Positions 1-6,406 are shown, counted from the first letter of the stretch. The stretch is 22,522 nt of DNA from a virus (IMGVR_UViG_3300032105_000098:1-22522), one strand, 5' to 3'. The notes: generated by a model from the letters alone, not told the origin. Made by a program: numbers and translations.

Positions 1-109
1 TCCTATCCCCTGCGACCAAACCGGCACCTGTCCCCATTGCCTCCTTTCCCGCGTCTCCCCGGTGAGCGCCTTCTACATTCCCGCCCATCGGGCAAACCCT
101 GAACCCTGA
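1..109 (+). CDS. C-terminal end of an unknown Cys-containing protein (partial)
   Basis: The second forward frame is open from the left edge to a TGA at 107-109 and encodes about 35 residues. They include a Cys cluster (C-x5-C-x2-C around TGTCPHC) and then an ordinary, non-repetitive tail. The amino-acid mix looks more protein-like than the other frames, and the next gene follows 15 bp later with a good ribosome binding site, so this is probably the last part of a gene cut by the window edge. The cluster could bind zinc. No family can be recognised from so short a piece, and a chance open frame is possible. Confidence 0.4.
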   Translation, partial: PIPCDQTGTCPHCLLSRVSPVSAFYIPAHRANPEP

Positions 110-124
110 AACCCAAGGAGAACG

Positions 125-466
125 ATGGGACACCATCTCGAAGGACGGGACAAATTCAAATCCGGCAAATACCATTGGTGCCCGGAGGGATTCTTCGCCT
201 TCAAACTGACCGACCGCGACGCTTGGCAGCCACTGTTCTGCTACGCCGACACGACCAAAGACCACGCCCTTGCCCAGGACCTGACAAAGGCCGTCCAAGC
301 GGAGATTTGGGAGGCGCGGATCAAATGCCGCGACTTTCACGAGGTTAGCCAGCCGGACGGCATCGCCACCTCGATTTGTTGGATTTGCGGGTCGCCCATG
401 TGCCCCAGGTGCGAGCCCGAGGATCCCCATCGGAGGCTGCACACCTGCTGCGAAAACGGAAGCTGA
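125..466 (+). CDS. Unknown 113-aa protein with C-terminal Cys cluster
   Basis: I do not recognise the family. The ATG at 125 follows AAGGAG at a suitable distance. The N-terminal two thirds are mixed, with many aromatic residues (HWCPEGFFAF, AWQPLFCY). Near the C terminus is a tight C-x2-C-x4-C-x2-C cluster (CWICGSPMCPRC) followed by H-x-C-C, which suggests a small zinc-binding module. It lies at the head of the rightward run that leads into three DNA methyltransferases, so it is probably an early phage gene. A zinc-binding regulator or nucleic-acid-binding accessory role would fit, but this is inference from the Cys pattern alone. Confidence 0.65.
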   Translation: MGHHLEGRDKFKSGKYHWCPEGFFAFKLTDRDAWQPLFCYADTTKDHALAQDLTKAVQAEIWEARIKCRDFHEVSQPDGIATSICWICGSPMCPRCEPEDPHRRLHTCCENGS

Positions 467-489
467 ACCCCGAACCAGGAACCTTAACC

Positions 490-744
490 ATGCCCCGCTG
501 GAAACATAGACGGCACGCCCGCAGGCGGGCCAAGGAGCGATACGGCTTGCCCCTCTCCCCTTCCGAGTATGAAGGGCTGGTGGATCAGATCGCCGGAGGC
601 GCCGCCCCGCTGCTGCAACCCGACAAAGTGGGCCTGACGATCTTTGCCGTCCAGCACCGCCACCTGACCCTGTGGGCCGTGTACCAGGAAACCTGCCACA
701 CCATTTTAACCTTCCTGCCCCCCGCCTGGGCCGGAAACGGATGA
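490..744 (+). CDS. Unknown small basic phage protein, 84 aa
   Basis: The ATG at 490 is preferred over the in-frame ATG at 376, which lies inside the preceding gene. The 490 start is preceded by AGGAACC at normal Shine-Dalgarno spacing, supplied by an AACCAGGAACC repeat. The protein begins with a very basic segment (MPRWKHRRHARRRAKERYGL) followed by a leucine-rich helical part and a C-terminal segment ending in ILTFLPP. Small proteins with an H-RRRAKERYGL start and a TFLP-like end occur in other phages as uncharacterised proteins, by my recollection only. The basic N terminus suggests nucleic-acid contact. Its stop overlaps the ATG of the next gene (ATGA). Confidence 0.65.
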   Translation: MPRWKHRRHARRRAKERYGLPLSPSEYEGLVDQIAGGAAPLLQPDKVGLTIFAVQHRHLTLWAVYQETCHTILTFLPPAWAGNG

Positions 745-1439
745 GCCCGCGGAAAGAGGTGATCGGTAACGCTACGCTTTACCTCGGCGATTGCCTGGAA
801 GTGATGCCTTCGCTCGGCCCGGTCGACGCCGTCGTGACCGATCCTCCCTATGGAATTGGGTATGTGCATCGCGGAAATATCCGCGGAGAAAAAGCCTTGG
901 TGGGCCAAACCAAGGCGGCGAATTCAAGGGGCATTCTCCCGATTACCAACGACGATCGACCCTTCGACCCGGCCCCGCTGTTGGGATTCAGCCGAGTCCT
1001 GATGTGGGGCGCCGATCGCTACCGCGCAAGGCTCCCCGAAACGGGCAGTTTCATCGCCTGGGATAAATCGCTTGGGCGCGGGCCGGCGGACAATTTTGTA
1101 GATGTGGAGTTCGCCTGGTGCAATTGGCGAGAGCCCCGCAACTGCGTTCGCATGCTCTGGAAAGGGCTGGTTTGCGACAAACGGGGAGAAAACAACGGGC
1201 TCCGGGTACATCCGGTACAGAAACCAATTCGGTTGATGGCGTGGTGCATCGAGCGAGCGGGCGGCGGCATCATTCTGGACCCGTATATGGGTTCGGGGAC
1301 AACGGGGGTGGCGGCGATGATCCTTGGGCGGAAATTCATTGGGGTAGAAATTGAAAAGAGGTGGTTCGACATTGCTTGCCGCCGCATCGAGGAGTCGCAA
1401 AGGCAGGGGGATTTGCTGGAAAAAATCCAGGGATGCTGA
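741..1439 (+). CDS. DNA (adenine-N6 or cytosine-N4) methyltransferase, DPPY class
   Basis: This is a 232-aa SAM-dependent DNA methyltransferase of the N6_N4_Mtase family. The catalytic DPPY is at residues 34-37, HPVQKP (motif X) near 157-162, and the SAM-binding DPYMGSGTT near 180-188. The catalytic motif precedes the SAM motif with the recognition region between them, which is the beta-class order. DPPY rather than SPPY favours adenine N6 as the target. The ATG at 741 overlaps the upstream TGA, and its own stop overlaps the next methyltransferase start, so the three modification genes are translationally coupled. No restriction gene is adjacent, so it is most likely an orphan enzyme that protects phage DNA from host restriction. 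Confidence 0.93.
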   Translation: MSPRKEVIGNATLYLGDCLEVMPSLGPVDAVVTDPPYGIGYVHRGNIRGEKALVGQTKAANSRGILPITNDDRPFDPAPLLGFSRVLMWGADRYRARLPETGSFIAWDKSLGRGPADNFVDVEFAWCNWREPRNCVRMLWKGLVCDKRGENNGLRVHPVQKPIRLMAWCIERAGGGIILDPYMGSGTTGVAAMILGRKFIGVEIEKRWFDIACRRIEESQRQGDLLEKIQGC

Positions 1440-2545
1440 ACGAACTCGCCCTGTTCGCCGGAATCGGCGGGATCCCCCTGGCCCTGCGGCCGTGGTGCCG
1501 CACCGTCTGTTACGTGGAAATCAACCCCTTCCGCCGCCGGGTGCTTCGAGCCCGCATGGCGGGGGGACAACTGGATTGGGCAACCATTGAAAACGACGTT
1601 GAAAAATTCGACCCGCGCCCATGGGCCGGGAAAATCGACATCATCACCGCCGGTTTCCCCTGCCAGGACATCAGCGCGGCGGGCGGCGGAGCGGGCCTGG
1701 AAGGAAAGCACAGCCGCCTTTTTTGGGAGGTCGTCAGGATTGCCGCTCTACTTCGAGCCCCGTGGCTTTTTCTGGAAAACAGCCCTCTTGCCCCTACCCG
1801 GATTGGACTCGCCGTCGCCGGAACGCTTGCCCAAATCGGTTATCTGGAAGGGCGGACGGGAATTCTATCCGCTGAGGATGTGGGCGCGCGCCACCTCCGC
1901 GAACGGTGGTGGGCGCGGGCCCACCGGCCGGGCACACGAGCGGGGAAAATACCAGCGGGACCGTGGCCGGAAAGGAAAGGAACGCCCGACCTTATCGGGG
2001 CTTCTCTCCCTTTTGGCGGGGGAAGGGAAATGATGCTGCCCACCGCGAAAAGCTCTCTGAGCGGTCCCGACTACGCCCGCGCCGCCCGCCCGAGAAGCGG
2101 CGGGGACGACCTGGTGACAAGGCTTCACCGGCTCCCCACAGGCACCATGAGCGAAGCCAAGAAAGGCTCGAAAAACTCGCGTTACGGAAAAGGAGACCTC
2201 AAATTGACGGCGGCTCTCCACCGGCTGCCAACCGGCGCCGCCCGCGACACCCGCTCCGGCAAGGGACGCAAGGACAACGGCCATAGCCCCCAGCTTCCCG
2301 AAGTGCTGGGCGGCAAGATCAACCCCGATTGGGAGGAGTTGTTTTTCGGTTATCCCCCCGGCTGGACCGACCCGGAACGGCTCGACCTGGAGCCCTTCCC
2401 CGGCTTCCACCTGGACCCGTGGGGATTGCCCTATCTGGCGAATGGAATGCCCGACCAAAACCAGCGCATCGCCGCCATCGGGGACGCCGTGGTGCCGGAG
2501 CAGGCACGGGAAGCCTTCGCCCGTTTAATGGGGATCGCCACTTGA
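1433..2545 (+). CDS. DNA (cytosine-5-)-methyltransferase
   Basis: This 370-aa protein has the C5-methyltransferase motifs in order: FAGIGG (residues 8-13, SAM binding), GFPCQDIS with catalytic Cys77, ENS (115-117, in place of the usual ENV), HLRERWW near 154-160 (motif VIII region) and GDAVVP near 350-355 (motif X, usually GNAVVP). The central target-recognition region carries three LPT-type segments (MLPT, RLPT, RLPT), a pattern I associate with phage Dcm-like enzymes. WEELFFGYPPGWT near 300 is also typical of this group. The ATG at 1433 overlaps the stop of the previous methyltransferase. The recognition sequence cannot be read from the protein. The EN(V to S) change lies beside a conserved Glu that is retained. 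Confidence 0.93.
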   Translation: MLNELALFAGIGGIPLALRPWCRTVCYVEINPFRRRVLRARMAGGQLDWATIENDVEKFDPRPWAGKIDIITAGFPCQDISAAGGGAGLEGKHSRLFWEVVRIAALLRAPWLFLENSPLAPTRIGLAVAGTLAQIGYLEGRTGILSAEDVGARHLRERWWARAHRPGTRAGKIPAGPWPERKGTPDLIGASLPFGGGREMMLPTAKSSLSGPDYARAARPRSGGDDLVTRLHRLPTGTMSEAKKGSKNSRYGKGDLKLTAALHRLPTGAARDTRSGKGRKDNGHSPQLPEVLGGKINPDWEELFFGYPPGWTDPERLDLEPFPGFHLDPWGLPYLANGMPDQNQRIAAIGDAVVPEQAREAFARLMGIAT

Positions 2546-3372
2546 CCGCCTCGCCAATTAGAATCCGCCCGCCCGTCCGCTGGCGCGGGGCCAAATGGAG
2601 GGTCGGCCCGTGGATTCTGGAGCATTTCCCGCCCCATGAACTCTACGTCGAGCCCTTCGCGGGGTCGGGTTCCCTTCTCTTCCAAAAAGAGCCGGCCCGG
2701 TTCGAGTGCATCAACGATCTCGATGGGGACGTGGTGACCTTTTTCCGTGTGCTGCGCGAGCGTAAGGAGGCGCTCGTGAATGCGCTCATGCTGACCCCCT
2801 ATGCCCGCGAGGAACTCCGGGCTTGCCTCAAACCCGCAAAAGACGACCTGGAGCGCGCCCGGCGCTTCTTCACCCGCTGCCACCTCGGCCGGGGCAACGC
2901 CTCCCGCCCCTCCGGGTTTCGCCCGCAAAAAACCAGTTACGGATGGAACGCCGACGTGGTGCGCCGCTTCCGCGCCCTGGATCATCTCGACGCGGCGGCG
3001 GAGCGGCTCCGCTTGGTGCAAATCGAATGCTTGCCCGCCCTGGAAGTGATTCGGCGCTTCGATCATCCGGGGGCGCTGTTCTATGTGGATCCCCCGTACT
3101 TGGGCGAGGCCCGCAACCCCCACCTCTACACGCGGGAAATGATGGGGAAGCGGGAACACAGGGAACTGGCGGTGCTTCTCCGCTCGCTCCGGGGAATGGT
3201 GGTGCTGTCGGGCGCCCCTTCTTCCCTGTACGCCGAACTCTACGGGGATTGGAGAATGGAAAGCCGCGAAACCTACGGGGAACAACACAAACGCTACACC
3301 GAATGCCTCTGGATTTCCCCCAACGCGGACAAGGCACGGCTCCAACAATCCTTGTTCGGCAGTGAGCCATGA
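2542..3372 (+). CDS. D12-class (Dam-like) DNA adenine methyltransferase
   Basis: This 276-aa protein of the MethyltransfD12 family has an N-terminal RGAKWRVGPWILEHFP (motif X), the SAM-binding EPFAGSGS (residues 37-44) and the catalytic DPPY (183-186) in YVDPPYLG. That is the alpha-class order of Dam and T4 Dam. The family transfers a methyl group to adenine N6. I chose the TTG at 2542 because it overlaps the TGA of the cytosine methyltransferase (TTGA), there is no in-frame ATG before motif I, and upstream codons would run antisense-like through the previous gene. It is the third methyltransferase in a row. The gene ends only 3 bp from the convergent gene on the other strand. Confidence 0.93.
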   Translation: MTASPIRIRPPVRWRGAKWRVGPWILEHFPPHELYVEPFAGSGSLLFQKEPARFECINDLDGDVVTFFRVLRERKEALVNALMLTPYAREELRACLKPAKDDLERARRFFTRCHLGRGNASRPSGFRPQKTSYGWNADVVRRFRALDHLDAAAERLRLVQIECLPALEVIRRFDHPGALFYVDPPYLGEARNPHLYTREMMGKREHRELAVLLRSLRGMVVLSGAPSSLYAELYGDWRMESRETYGEQHKRYTECLWISPNADKARLQQSLFGSEP

Positions 3373-3375
3373 CCC

Positions 3376-3714
3376 CTACACCCCCAACTCTTCCTGCATA
3401 CGCTTGACCGCATCCTCTATCGCCGGCTCCAGCAGATCGAGCGCGATGCTCTGCATGGAGCGGCGGCGGCTGACCCCTGACAGCCATTTGAGCATGGCAT
3501 GGTGCTTCCCTCCCATCCGCAAAAGAAACTTCTCCGTTCCCCCCACCTCGAAATCAGGGGTGGTTTCCCCTTTGCGGCTTTGCGCCTTGGCGTGAGGCGC
3601 TGTTTGCGGTTCGGGGTTTTTGGGTTGGCGAGGTTCCCCCGCCCCTTCCAGAAATTCCTCCAGGTCGCGGGGCCCTGGCGGGCGAGTCGTCAGGCCGGGC
3701 CTCTTCCCGCTCAT
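3376..3714 (-). CDS. Small ribbon-helix-helix-like partition partner of ParA
   Basis: This 112-aa protein starts at the ATG at 3714, which overlaps the ParA stop (ATGA), so the two are translated together. The N-terminal half is Pro-, Gly- and charge-rich and probably disordered. The C-terminal 55 residues (from EKFLLRM) form a short strand followed by two helices, as in ribbon-helix-helix proteins such as ParG that pair with small ParA ATPases. Gene order, size and position support a centromere-binding and autorepressor role. The fold is inferred from pattern, not from a recognisable signature. The stretch encoding PHAKAQSRK (3571-3597) is a copy of a repeat also found at 5123-5149. Confidence in the gene is high; in the RHH assignment it is moderate. 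Confidence 0.68.
   Translation of the reverse strand: MSGKRPGLTTRPPGPRDLEEFLEGAGEPRQPKNPEPQTAPHAKAQSRKGETTPDFEVGGTEKFLLRMGGKHHAMLKWLSGVSRRRSMQSIALDLLEPAIEDAVKRMQEELGV
3571..3597 (-). repeat. 27-bp GCAAAGGCGCAAAG-type repeat inside the RHH-like gene
   Basis: Read on the minus strand, this 27-bp stretch matches 5123-5149 of the plus strand at 25 of 27 bases (CCTCACGC, then AAAGGCGC-type units). It lies in the low-complexity N-terminal half of the RHH-like protein, where it encodes PHAKAQSRK. Confidence 0.75.
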
Positions 3715-4367
3715 GCGAAAACCTCCCCGTACAGCGCCCGCAGTTCCTTTGCCGCCTTGGCGTCCGGCGGCTGGTCCTCTACGGCGCACAGCCCCGCCCG
3801 CACGGCGTACCGGTGGGCTATCCGGTCGTACAGCACCGTTCGCGCCACCCCCAGGCCACCGCCGTCCGCATGGGCAAATTGGCCCGCCCCTTCCCAGGCC
3901 TGCCCGGCCTCCGCCGAGGCGGGGTTGGGGTTGGCCCGGTTGATAACGACCCACCCCCGCAGCGCCGGATTGAGCGCCTGGGCTTGCTCCACCAGCTCCC
4001 CCATCATGGCGAGCGTCCAGATGTCGAACTGTCCCGGCGTCACCGGAACGTATATCCGCTCGGCGACGGCCATTGCCCCCCGCAGCTCCAGCGAATCCCG
4101 CCCGCCCGCGTCAACGATCACGTCCCCGTACCGCCGGGCCAGGTCGCGCAGATCGGCGGCCAGGGACTTGCCGAACTTGCTCACGCAGGGGACGCGCGGC
4201 TCCTGCCCCGCCTCATCCCGCGTGGCCGCCCATGCCGACGCGCTCCCCTGCTTGTCCGTGTCCACCAGCAGCACGTCCCGCCCGGCCAGCATCCGCAGCA
4301 CCGCCAGGGCCGTGGCGATCGTGGTCTTGCCGGTTCCGCCCTTCTCCCCGCCGATCAACACGATCAT
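3711..4367 (-). CDS. parA: ParA-family partition ATPase
   Basis: This 218-aa protein has the deviant Walker A motif KGGTGKTT at residues 9-16, with the signature lysine at the first position. It also has VDTDKQGS (35-42, A' motif) and DVIVDAGG (82-89, Walker B region). The length fits the small ParF-type (Ib) ATPases, which lack an N-terminal DNA-binding domain and work with small RHH partners. Such ATPases bind the nucleoid and distribute plasmid or prophage copies. The ATG at 4367 has a strong AGGAGG at 4374-4379. The gene overlaps its downstream partner, and a phased repeat site lies just upstream. Together these make a complete partition cassette, implying an extrachromosomal lysogenic state. 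Confidence 0.92.
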   Translation of the reverse strand: MIVLIGGEKGGTGKTTIATALAVLRMLAGRDVLLVDTDKQGSASAWAATRDEAGQEPRVPCVSKFGKSLAADLRDLARRYGDVIVDAGGRDSLELRGAMAVAERIYVPVTPGQFDIWTLAMMGELVEQAQALNPALRGWVVINRANPNPASAEAGQAWEGAGQFAHADGGGLGVARTVLYDRIAHRYAVRAGLCAVEDQPPDAKAAKELRALYGEVFA

Positions 4368-4389
4368 GGGCCGCCTCCTATGGAGTCAG

Positions 4390-4444
4390 AGTGATATTTT
4401 TTGATACCAAAACGGTACCAAAGAGGTATCTCATTAATATCACT
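4390..4444. promoter_or_regulatory. Candidate partition centromere / parA operator
   Basis: Three hexamers, GATACC (4403-4408), GGTACC (4414-4419) and GGTATC (4425-4430), start exactly 11 bp apart. The outer two are inverted copies and the middle one is a palindrome on the same centre (4416.5). Outside them, AGTGATAT (4390-4397) is repeated inverted as ATATCACT (4437-4444). The site is AT-rich in a GC-rich genome and sits just upstream of the parA ribosome binding site. One helical turn between boxes is what cooperative dimer binding needs. I infer binding by the RHH-like protein for autorepression, segregation, or both. Confidence 0.65.
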
Positions 4445-4553
4445 ATGATATTCGGGAGTCAAAAAAACGCTAGAGCGCTGTTTTCGTTGATGATTTTACT
4501 TGACAAGCAAGCCGGAAAATCGGAAACTCTAATCATGTCAGACAGTTGGCAAC

Positions 4554-4870
4554 CGGCCCGGCGGACCCGGGGGATCTAGACAAGGGAGAAAAGATGGAAG
4601 TTCAAACCGGAAACGACCCGGCCGTACAAATTTGGGACCATTTGACGGAATCGGGCTGGCGATTACTTTTCAATGCGCCGGTCGGAATTGAGGGCCACGC
4701 CACAAAACATTTTGAGTTTTGGGCGAAAGGCGGGCGCGTGGTGATCGTCCAGATTTACACCCGAGGCGGAGTAGAGGTTTTCGCCCCGGTGTCGGACGAC
4801 AACAAGATTCAATCCACGCTGGAAGCAATTGATCGGCTGGTCTGAAAAACAGCGGCCCGGCGGAACCGGG
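4554..4870 (+). repeat. 18-bp direct repeat pair flanking the 4594-4845 gene
   Basis: An 18-bp GC-rich sequence at 4554-4571 (CGGCCCGGCGGACCCGGG) recurs at 4853-4870 with one mismatch. The two copies bracket the small gene at 4594-4845, 299 bp apart. They could mark a duplication or an insertion unit, or be binding sites; the sequence does not decide. Confidence 0.5.
4594..4845 (+). CDS. Unknown 83-aa protein
   Basis: I do not recognise the family. The ATG at 4594 is chosen over the in-frame ATG at 4546 because GGGAGA lies at the right spacing before it and the upstream codons look non-coding. The protein is soluble and of mixed composition: an amphipathic N-terminal helix (VQIWDHLTESGWRLLF), then alternating hydrophobic residues (GGRVVIVQIYTRGGVEVFAPV) that suggest a small beta-sheet, then a final helix. 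It is oriented away from parA, with the candidate centromere between them. A TTGACA-like hexamer at 4500-4505 could belong to its promoter, but no well-spaced -10 box is visible. It is flanked by an 18-bp direct repeat. Confidence 0.65.
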   Translation: MEVQTGNDPAVQIWDHLTESGWRLLFNAPVGIEGHATKHFEFWAKGGRVVIVQIYTRGGVEVFAPVSDDNKIQSTLEAIDRLV

Positions 4871-4910
4871 AAAACAAAAGGCCCGGCATGCGCGCAAACG
4901 CAGCCGGGCC
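4871..4910 (-). terminator. Strong intrinsic terminator of the leftward baseplate operon
   Basis: GGCCCGGC (4880-4887) pairs perfectly with GCCGGGCC (4903-4910). An inner TGCG (4889-4892) pairs with CGCA (4899-4902), leaving one bulged base and a 6-nt loop. On the minus strand the stem is followed directly by TTTTGTTTT (4879 down to 4871). The plus strand has no T tract after the stem. It therefore stops leftward transcription coming from the 8.1-5.2 kb operon before it can run antisense into 4594-4845. Confidence 0.8.
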
Positions 4911-4954
4911 TCCGCTAGAACGATTCTCTCAACCTGAGCAGATTGGAGAACATC

Positions 4955-5872
4955 ATGGATAACACGGAATTCACAACGATTCAAGCAAAACGCCGGGCGA
5001 TGATCGCCCGCGCCCGCGCCAATTCGCGCCCCGTTCTCCACCTCATTCCCCCGCGCTCTCGCCCCGGCTTTCAAGCTCCCGTGCCGGCGCCGGAGGTTAT
5101 TCGGGAACCAGGGACAACGACGCCTCACGCAAAGGCGCAAAGGCGCAAACCAGGAACCGGGAACCAGAAACTAGCAACCCCGCAACGCAAGGCCCACGTA
5201 GCGCATATTCGAGGCCCCCTTGCGCTCCGCCTGCCATCGGTGGGCGATCTCACACCCCATGCGCCGGGCAATCCCCTTGATTGCCCGGCCTGCTATTTCC
5301 CCGTCCCGCGTGGCCCCCGGCACCCCCCGCGTGAAACCCGCCAGCCTCCCCAGCGCGGCGGGCATGTTCCCCAGCTTGAGATTCAACCCCTCGCCCAGCG
5401 TCAGCACCAGCCCAAGCCGCTCTCCCCGCGCAACGGGCCGCCGGGCGGCGATGATGCCCGCCTGCTCCCAGGGGGAGCCGAAGGCGTCCAGGTCGAAAAT
5501 ATTGAACAGTGCCAGGTCAATGCACCGCAGCACCCGCCGGTTGTCCGCGCAGAACATCGTGCGGCCGTCCAGGTAGAGCTTGCTGTCGCAACCCTCGTAG
5601 TGGGCGGCCAGCCTCCAGACCGCCTTGTGAAGCTCCCCCGCCCCGGCGAAGGCGTCGAATACCCGCGCCTCTCGGGCCACCACGAACCGAAGCACGTTTT
5701 CCCGGATTTCAACCCTGGCCCCCCAGACCGCCGCGGAATGGTGCTTCTTCGTAGTGGCTTTAAGGGCGCTCCCAAAGCCCATTACAGGCCCTCTATTGCC
5801 GCAACGGTGCCTACCTCTACCGATACCTCCCCCAGGTCGGCCATTGCGGCTTTGAGCCGGTCAAGGGCCTGA
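4955..5872 (+). CDS. Doubtful ORF: plausible N-terminal segment, then antisense read-through
   Basis: The ATG at 4955 has a good GGAGAA ribosome binding site. The first 50 or so residues (MDNTEFTTIQAKRRAMIARA onward) look like a real basic protein. After the repeats at 5103-5170 the frame has no stop and continues to 5872 entirely antisense to the convincing minus-strand gene at 5171-5782. There the composition turns Pro- and Arg-rich, as chance frames in GC-rich DNA do. Most likely a short real gene lost its own stop codon when the repeats arrived, or only its 5' part is functional. I know no family for it. Confidence 0.3.
   Translation: MDNTEFTTIQAKRRAMIARARANSRPVLHLIPPRSRPGFQAPVPAPEVIREPGTTTPHAKAQRRKPGTGNQKLATPQRKAHVAHIRGPLALRLPSVGDLTPHAPGNPLDCPACYFPVPRGPRHPPRETRQPPQRGGHVPQLEIQPLAQRQHQPKPLSPRNGPPGGDDARLLPGGAEGVQVENIEQCQVNAPQHPPVVRAEHRAAVQVELAVATLVVGGQPPDRLVKLPRPGEGVEYPRLSGHHEPKHVFPDFNPGPPDRRGMVLLRSGFKGAPKAHYRPSIAATVPTSTDTSPRSAIAALSRSRA
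5103..5170 (+). repeat. Compound repeat: GCAAAGGCGCAAAG unit followed by AACCAGGAACC units
   Basis: A CCTCACGCAAAGGCGC-type unit (5123-5149) is flanked by GGGAACCAGGG (5102-5112) and by ACCAGGAACCGGGAACCAG-like units (5149-5170). The AACCAGGAACC family recurs at about 466, 18831, 20838 and 21385, always in plus orientation. The minus-strand gene to the right ends exactly at this block, its TAG being inside the last unit. Confidence 0.75.
5171..5782 (-). CDS. SAM-dependent methyltransferase-fold protein (Trm1-like motifs)
   Basis: This 203-aa protein has a class I methyltransferase layout. VFDAFAGAGE (41-50) matches the SAM-binding loop, the acidic residue in YEGCDSK (62-68) follows as expected for ribose contact, and FDLDAFGSPW (96-105) resembles the DxDPFGSP motif of Trm1-type tRNA methyltransferases at the motif IV position. 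The substrate (DNA, RNA or other) is unknown. The ATG at 5782 overlaps the stop of the ParB-like gene by one base (TAATG), so the two are coupled. It is the last gene of the leftward operon before the terminator at 4871-4910. It is short for a complete RNA methyltransferase and has no visible recognition domain, so an inactive or regulatory relative is possible. Confidence 0.6.
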   Translation of the reverse strand: MGFGSALKATTKKHHSAAVWGARVEIRENVLRFVVAREARVFDAFAGAGELHKAVWRLAAHYEGCDSKLYLDGRTMFCADNRRVLRCIDLALFNIFDLDAFGSPWEQAGIIAARRPVARGERLGLVLTLGEGLNLKLGNMPAALGRLAGFTRGVPGATRDGEIAGRAIKGIARRMGCEIAHRWQAERKGASNMRYVGLALRGC

Positions 5873-6393
5873 GCCTGTTGCGGTAGGGGGCCTTTCACGA
5901 CTATCCAAAACCGGTCGGAAACCTCCCTGGTTTCGATCTCTTCCACCGTCAGCGGCGAACCCCCGGCAAGAACCGCATCGAGTTCCGAGGGGGCGAACCC
6001 CAGCGCATCGAGCGGAAATTCTCCCGCCAGCTCCGCCAGTTCTTCCCGCAACAGATGATCGTCCCATTGGCCGTTTTCCGTCAGCTTGTTGTCCGCGATG
6101 CGGTAGGCCCGTTTTTGCGCCTCGCTCCACCCGGTGGCCACCAGCACGGGAACCTCGCGCATCCCCAGTTCCCGCGCCGCCAGCAGCCGCCCGTGGCCCG
6201 CGATCAGCTCCTCTTTTTCGTCTACCAGCAGCGGAATCGTGAAGCCGAACTCCTTGATGCTGGCCGCGATCTGCCCCACGTGCGCCGGGGAATGGGAGCG
6301 GCGGTTGCGCGCGGACGGCACCAGGTCGCGGACGGGCCGCAGCGAAACCTCGCGCTGAACCCCCTTGGGCGGGCTGTCTTTTTTTCGCGCCAT
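5782..6393 (-). CDS. ParB/sulfiredoxin-domain protein
   Basis: This 203-aa protein has an N-terminal ParB/Srx domain: NRRSHSPAHVGQIAASIKEF (30-49), a hydrophobic strand (TIPLLVD) and the signature IAGHGRLLAARELG (64-77), followed by a helical region (YRIADNKL) as in phage ParB-like proteins. No clear helix-turn-helix of chromosomal ParB is seen. Members bind or cleave DNA, and some act in nucleotide or base chemistry. This one lies between the baseplate spike gene and a methyltransferase-fold gene, not beside parA, so it is unlikely to be ParA's partner. The ATG at 6393 has GGAGGT upstream, 13 bp after the spike stop. A DNA-modification or anti-restriction role is inference. Confidence 0.8.
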   Translation of the reverse strand: MARKKDSPPKGVQREVSLRPVRDLVPSARNRRSHSPAHVGQIAASIKEFGFTIPLLVDEKEELIAGHGRLLAARELGMREVPVLVATGWSEAQKRAYRIADNKLTENGQWDDHLLREELAELAGEFPLDALGFAPSELDAVLAGGSPLTVEEIETREVSDRFWIVVKGPLPQQAQALDRLKAAMADLGEVSVEVGTVAAIEGL

Positions 6394-6406
6394 GAATTGA
6401 CCTCCG

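Noticed and set aside
2329-2541. Upstream extension of the D12 methyltransferase
   Set aside because: It overlaps the C-terminal motifs of the cytosine methyltransferase and reads as Arg/Pro-rich chance sequence. The TTG at 2542 fits the overlap pattern of the cassette.
4500-4533. Promoter for the 4594 gene (TTGACA at 4500-4505 with TCTAAT at 4528-4533)
   Set aside because: The spacing between the boxes is 22 bp, too long for a sigma-70 promoter, and no better -10 box is visible.
5782-6393. ParB-like protein as the partner of ParA
   Set aside because: It lies in a different operon 1.4 kb away. ParA already has a coupled small partner, and the ParB helix-turn-helix domain is not visible.
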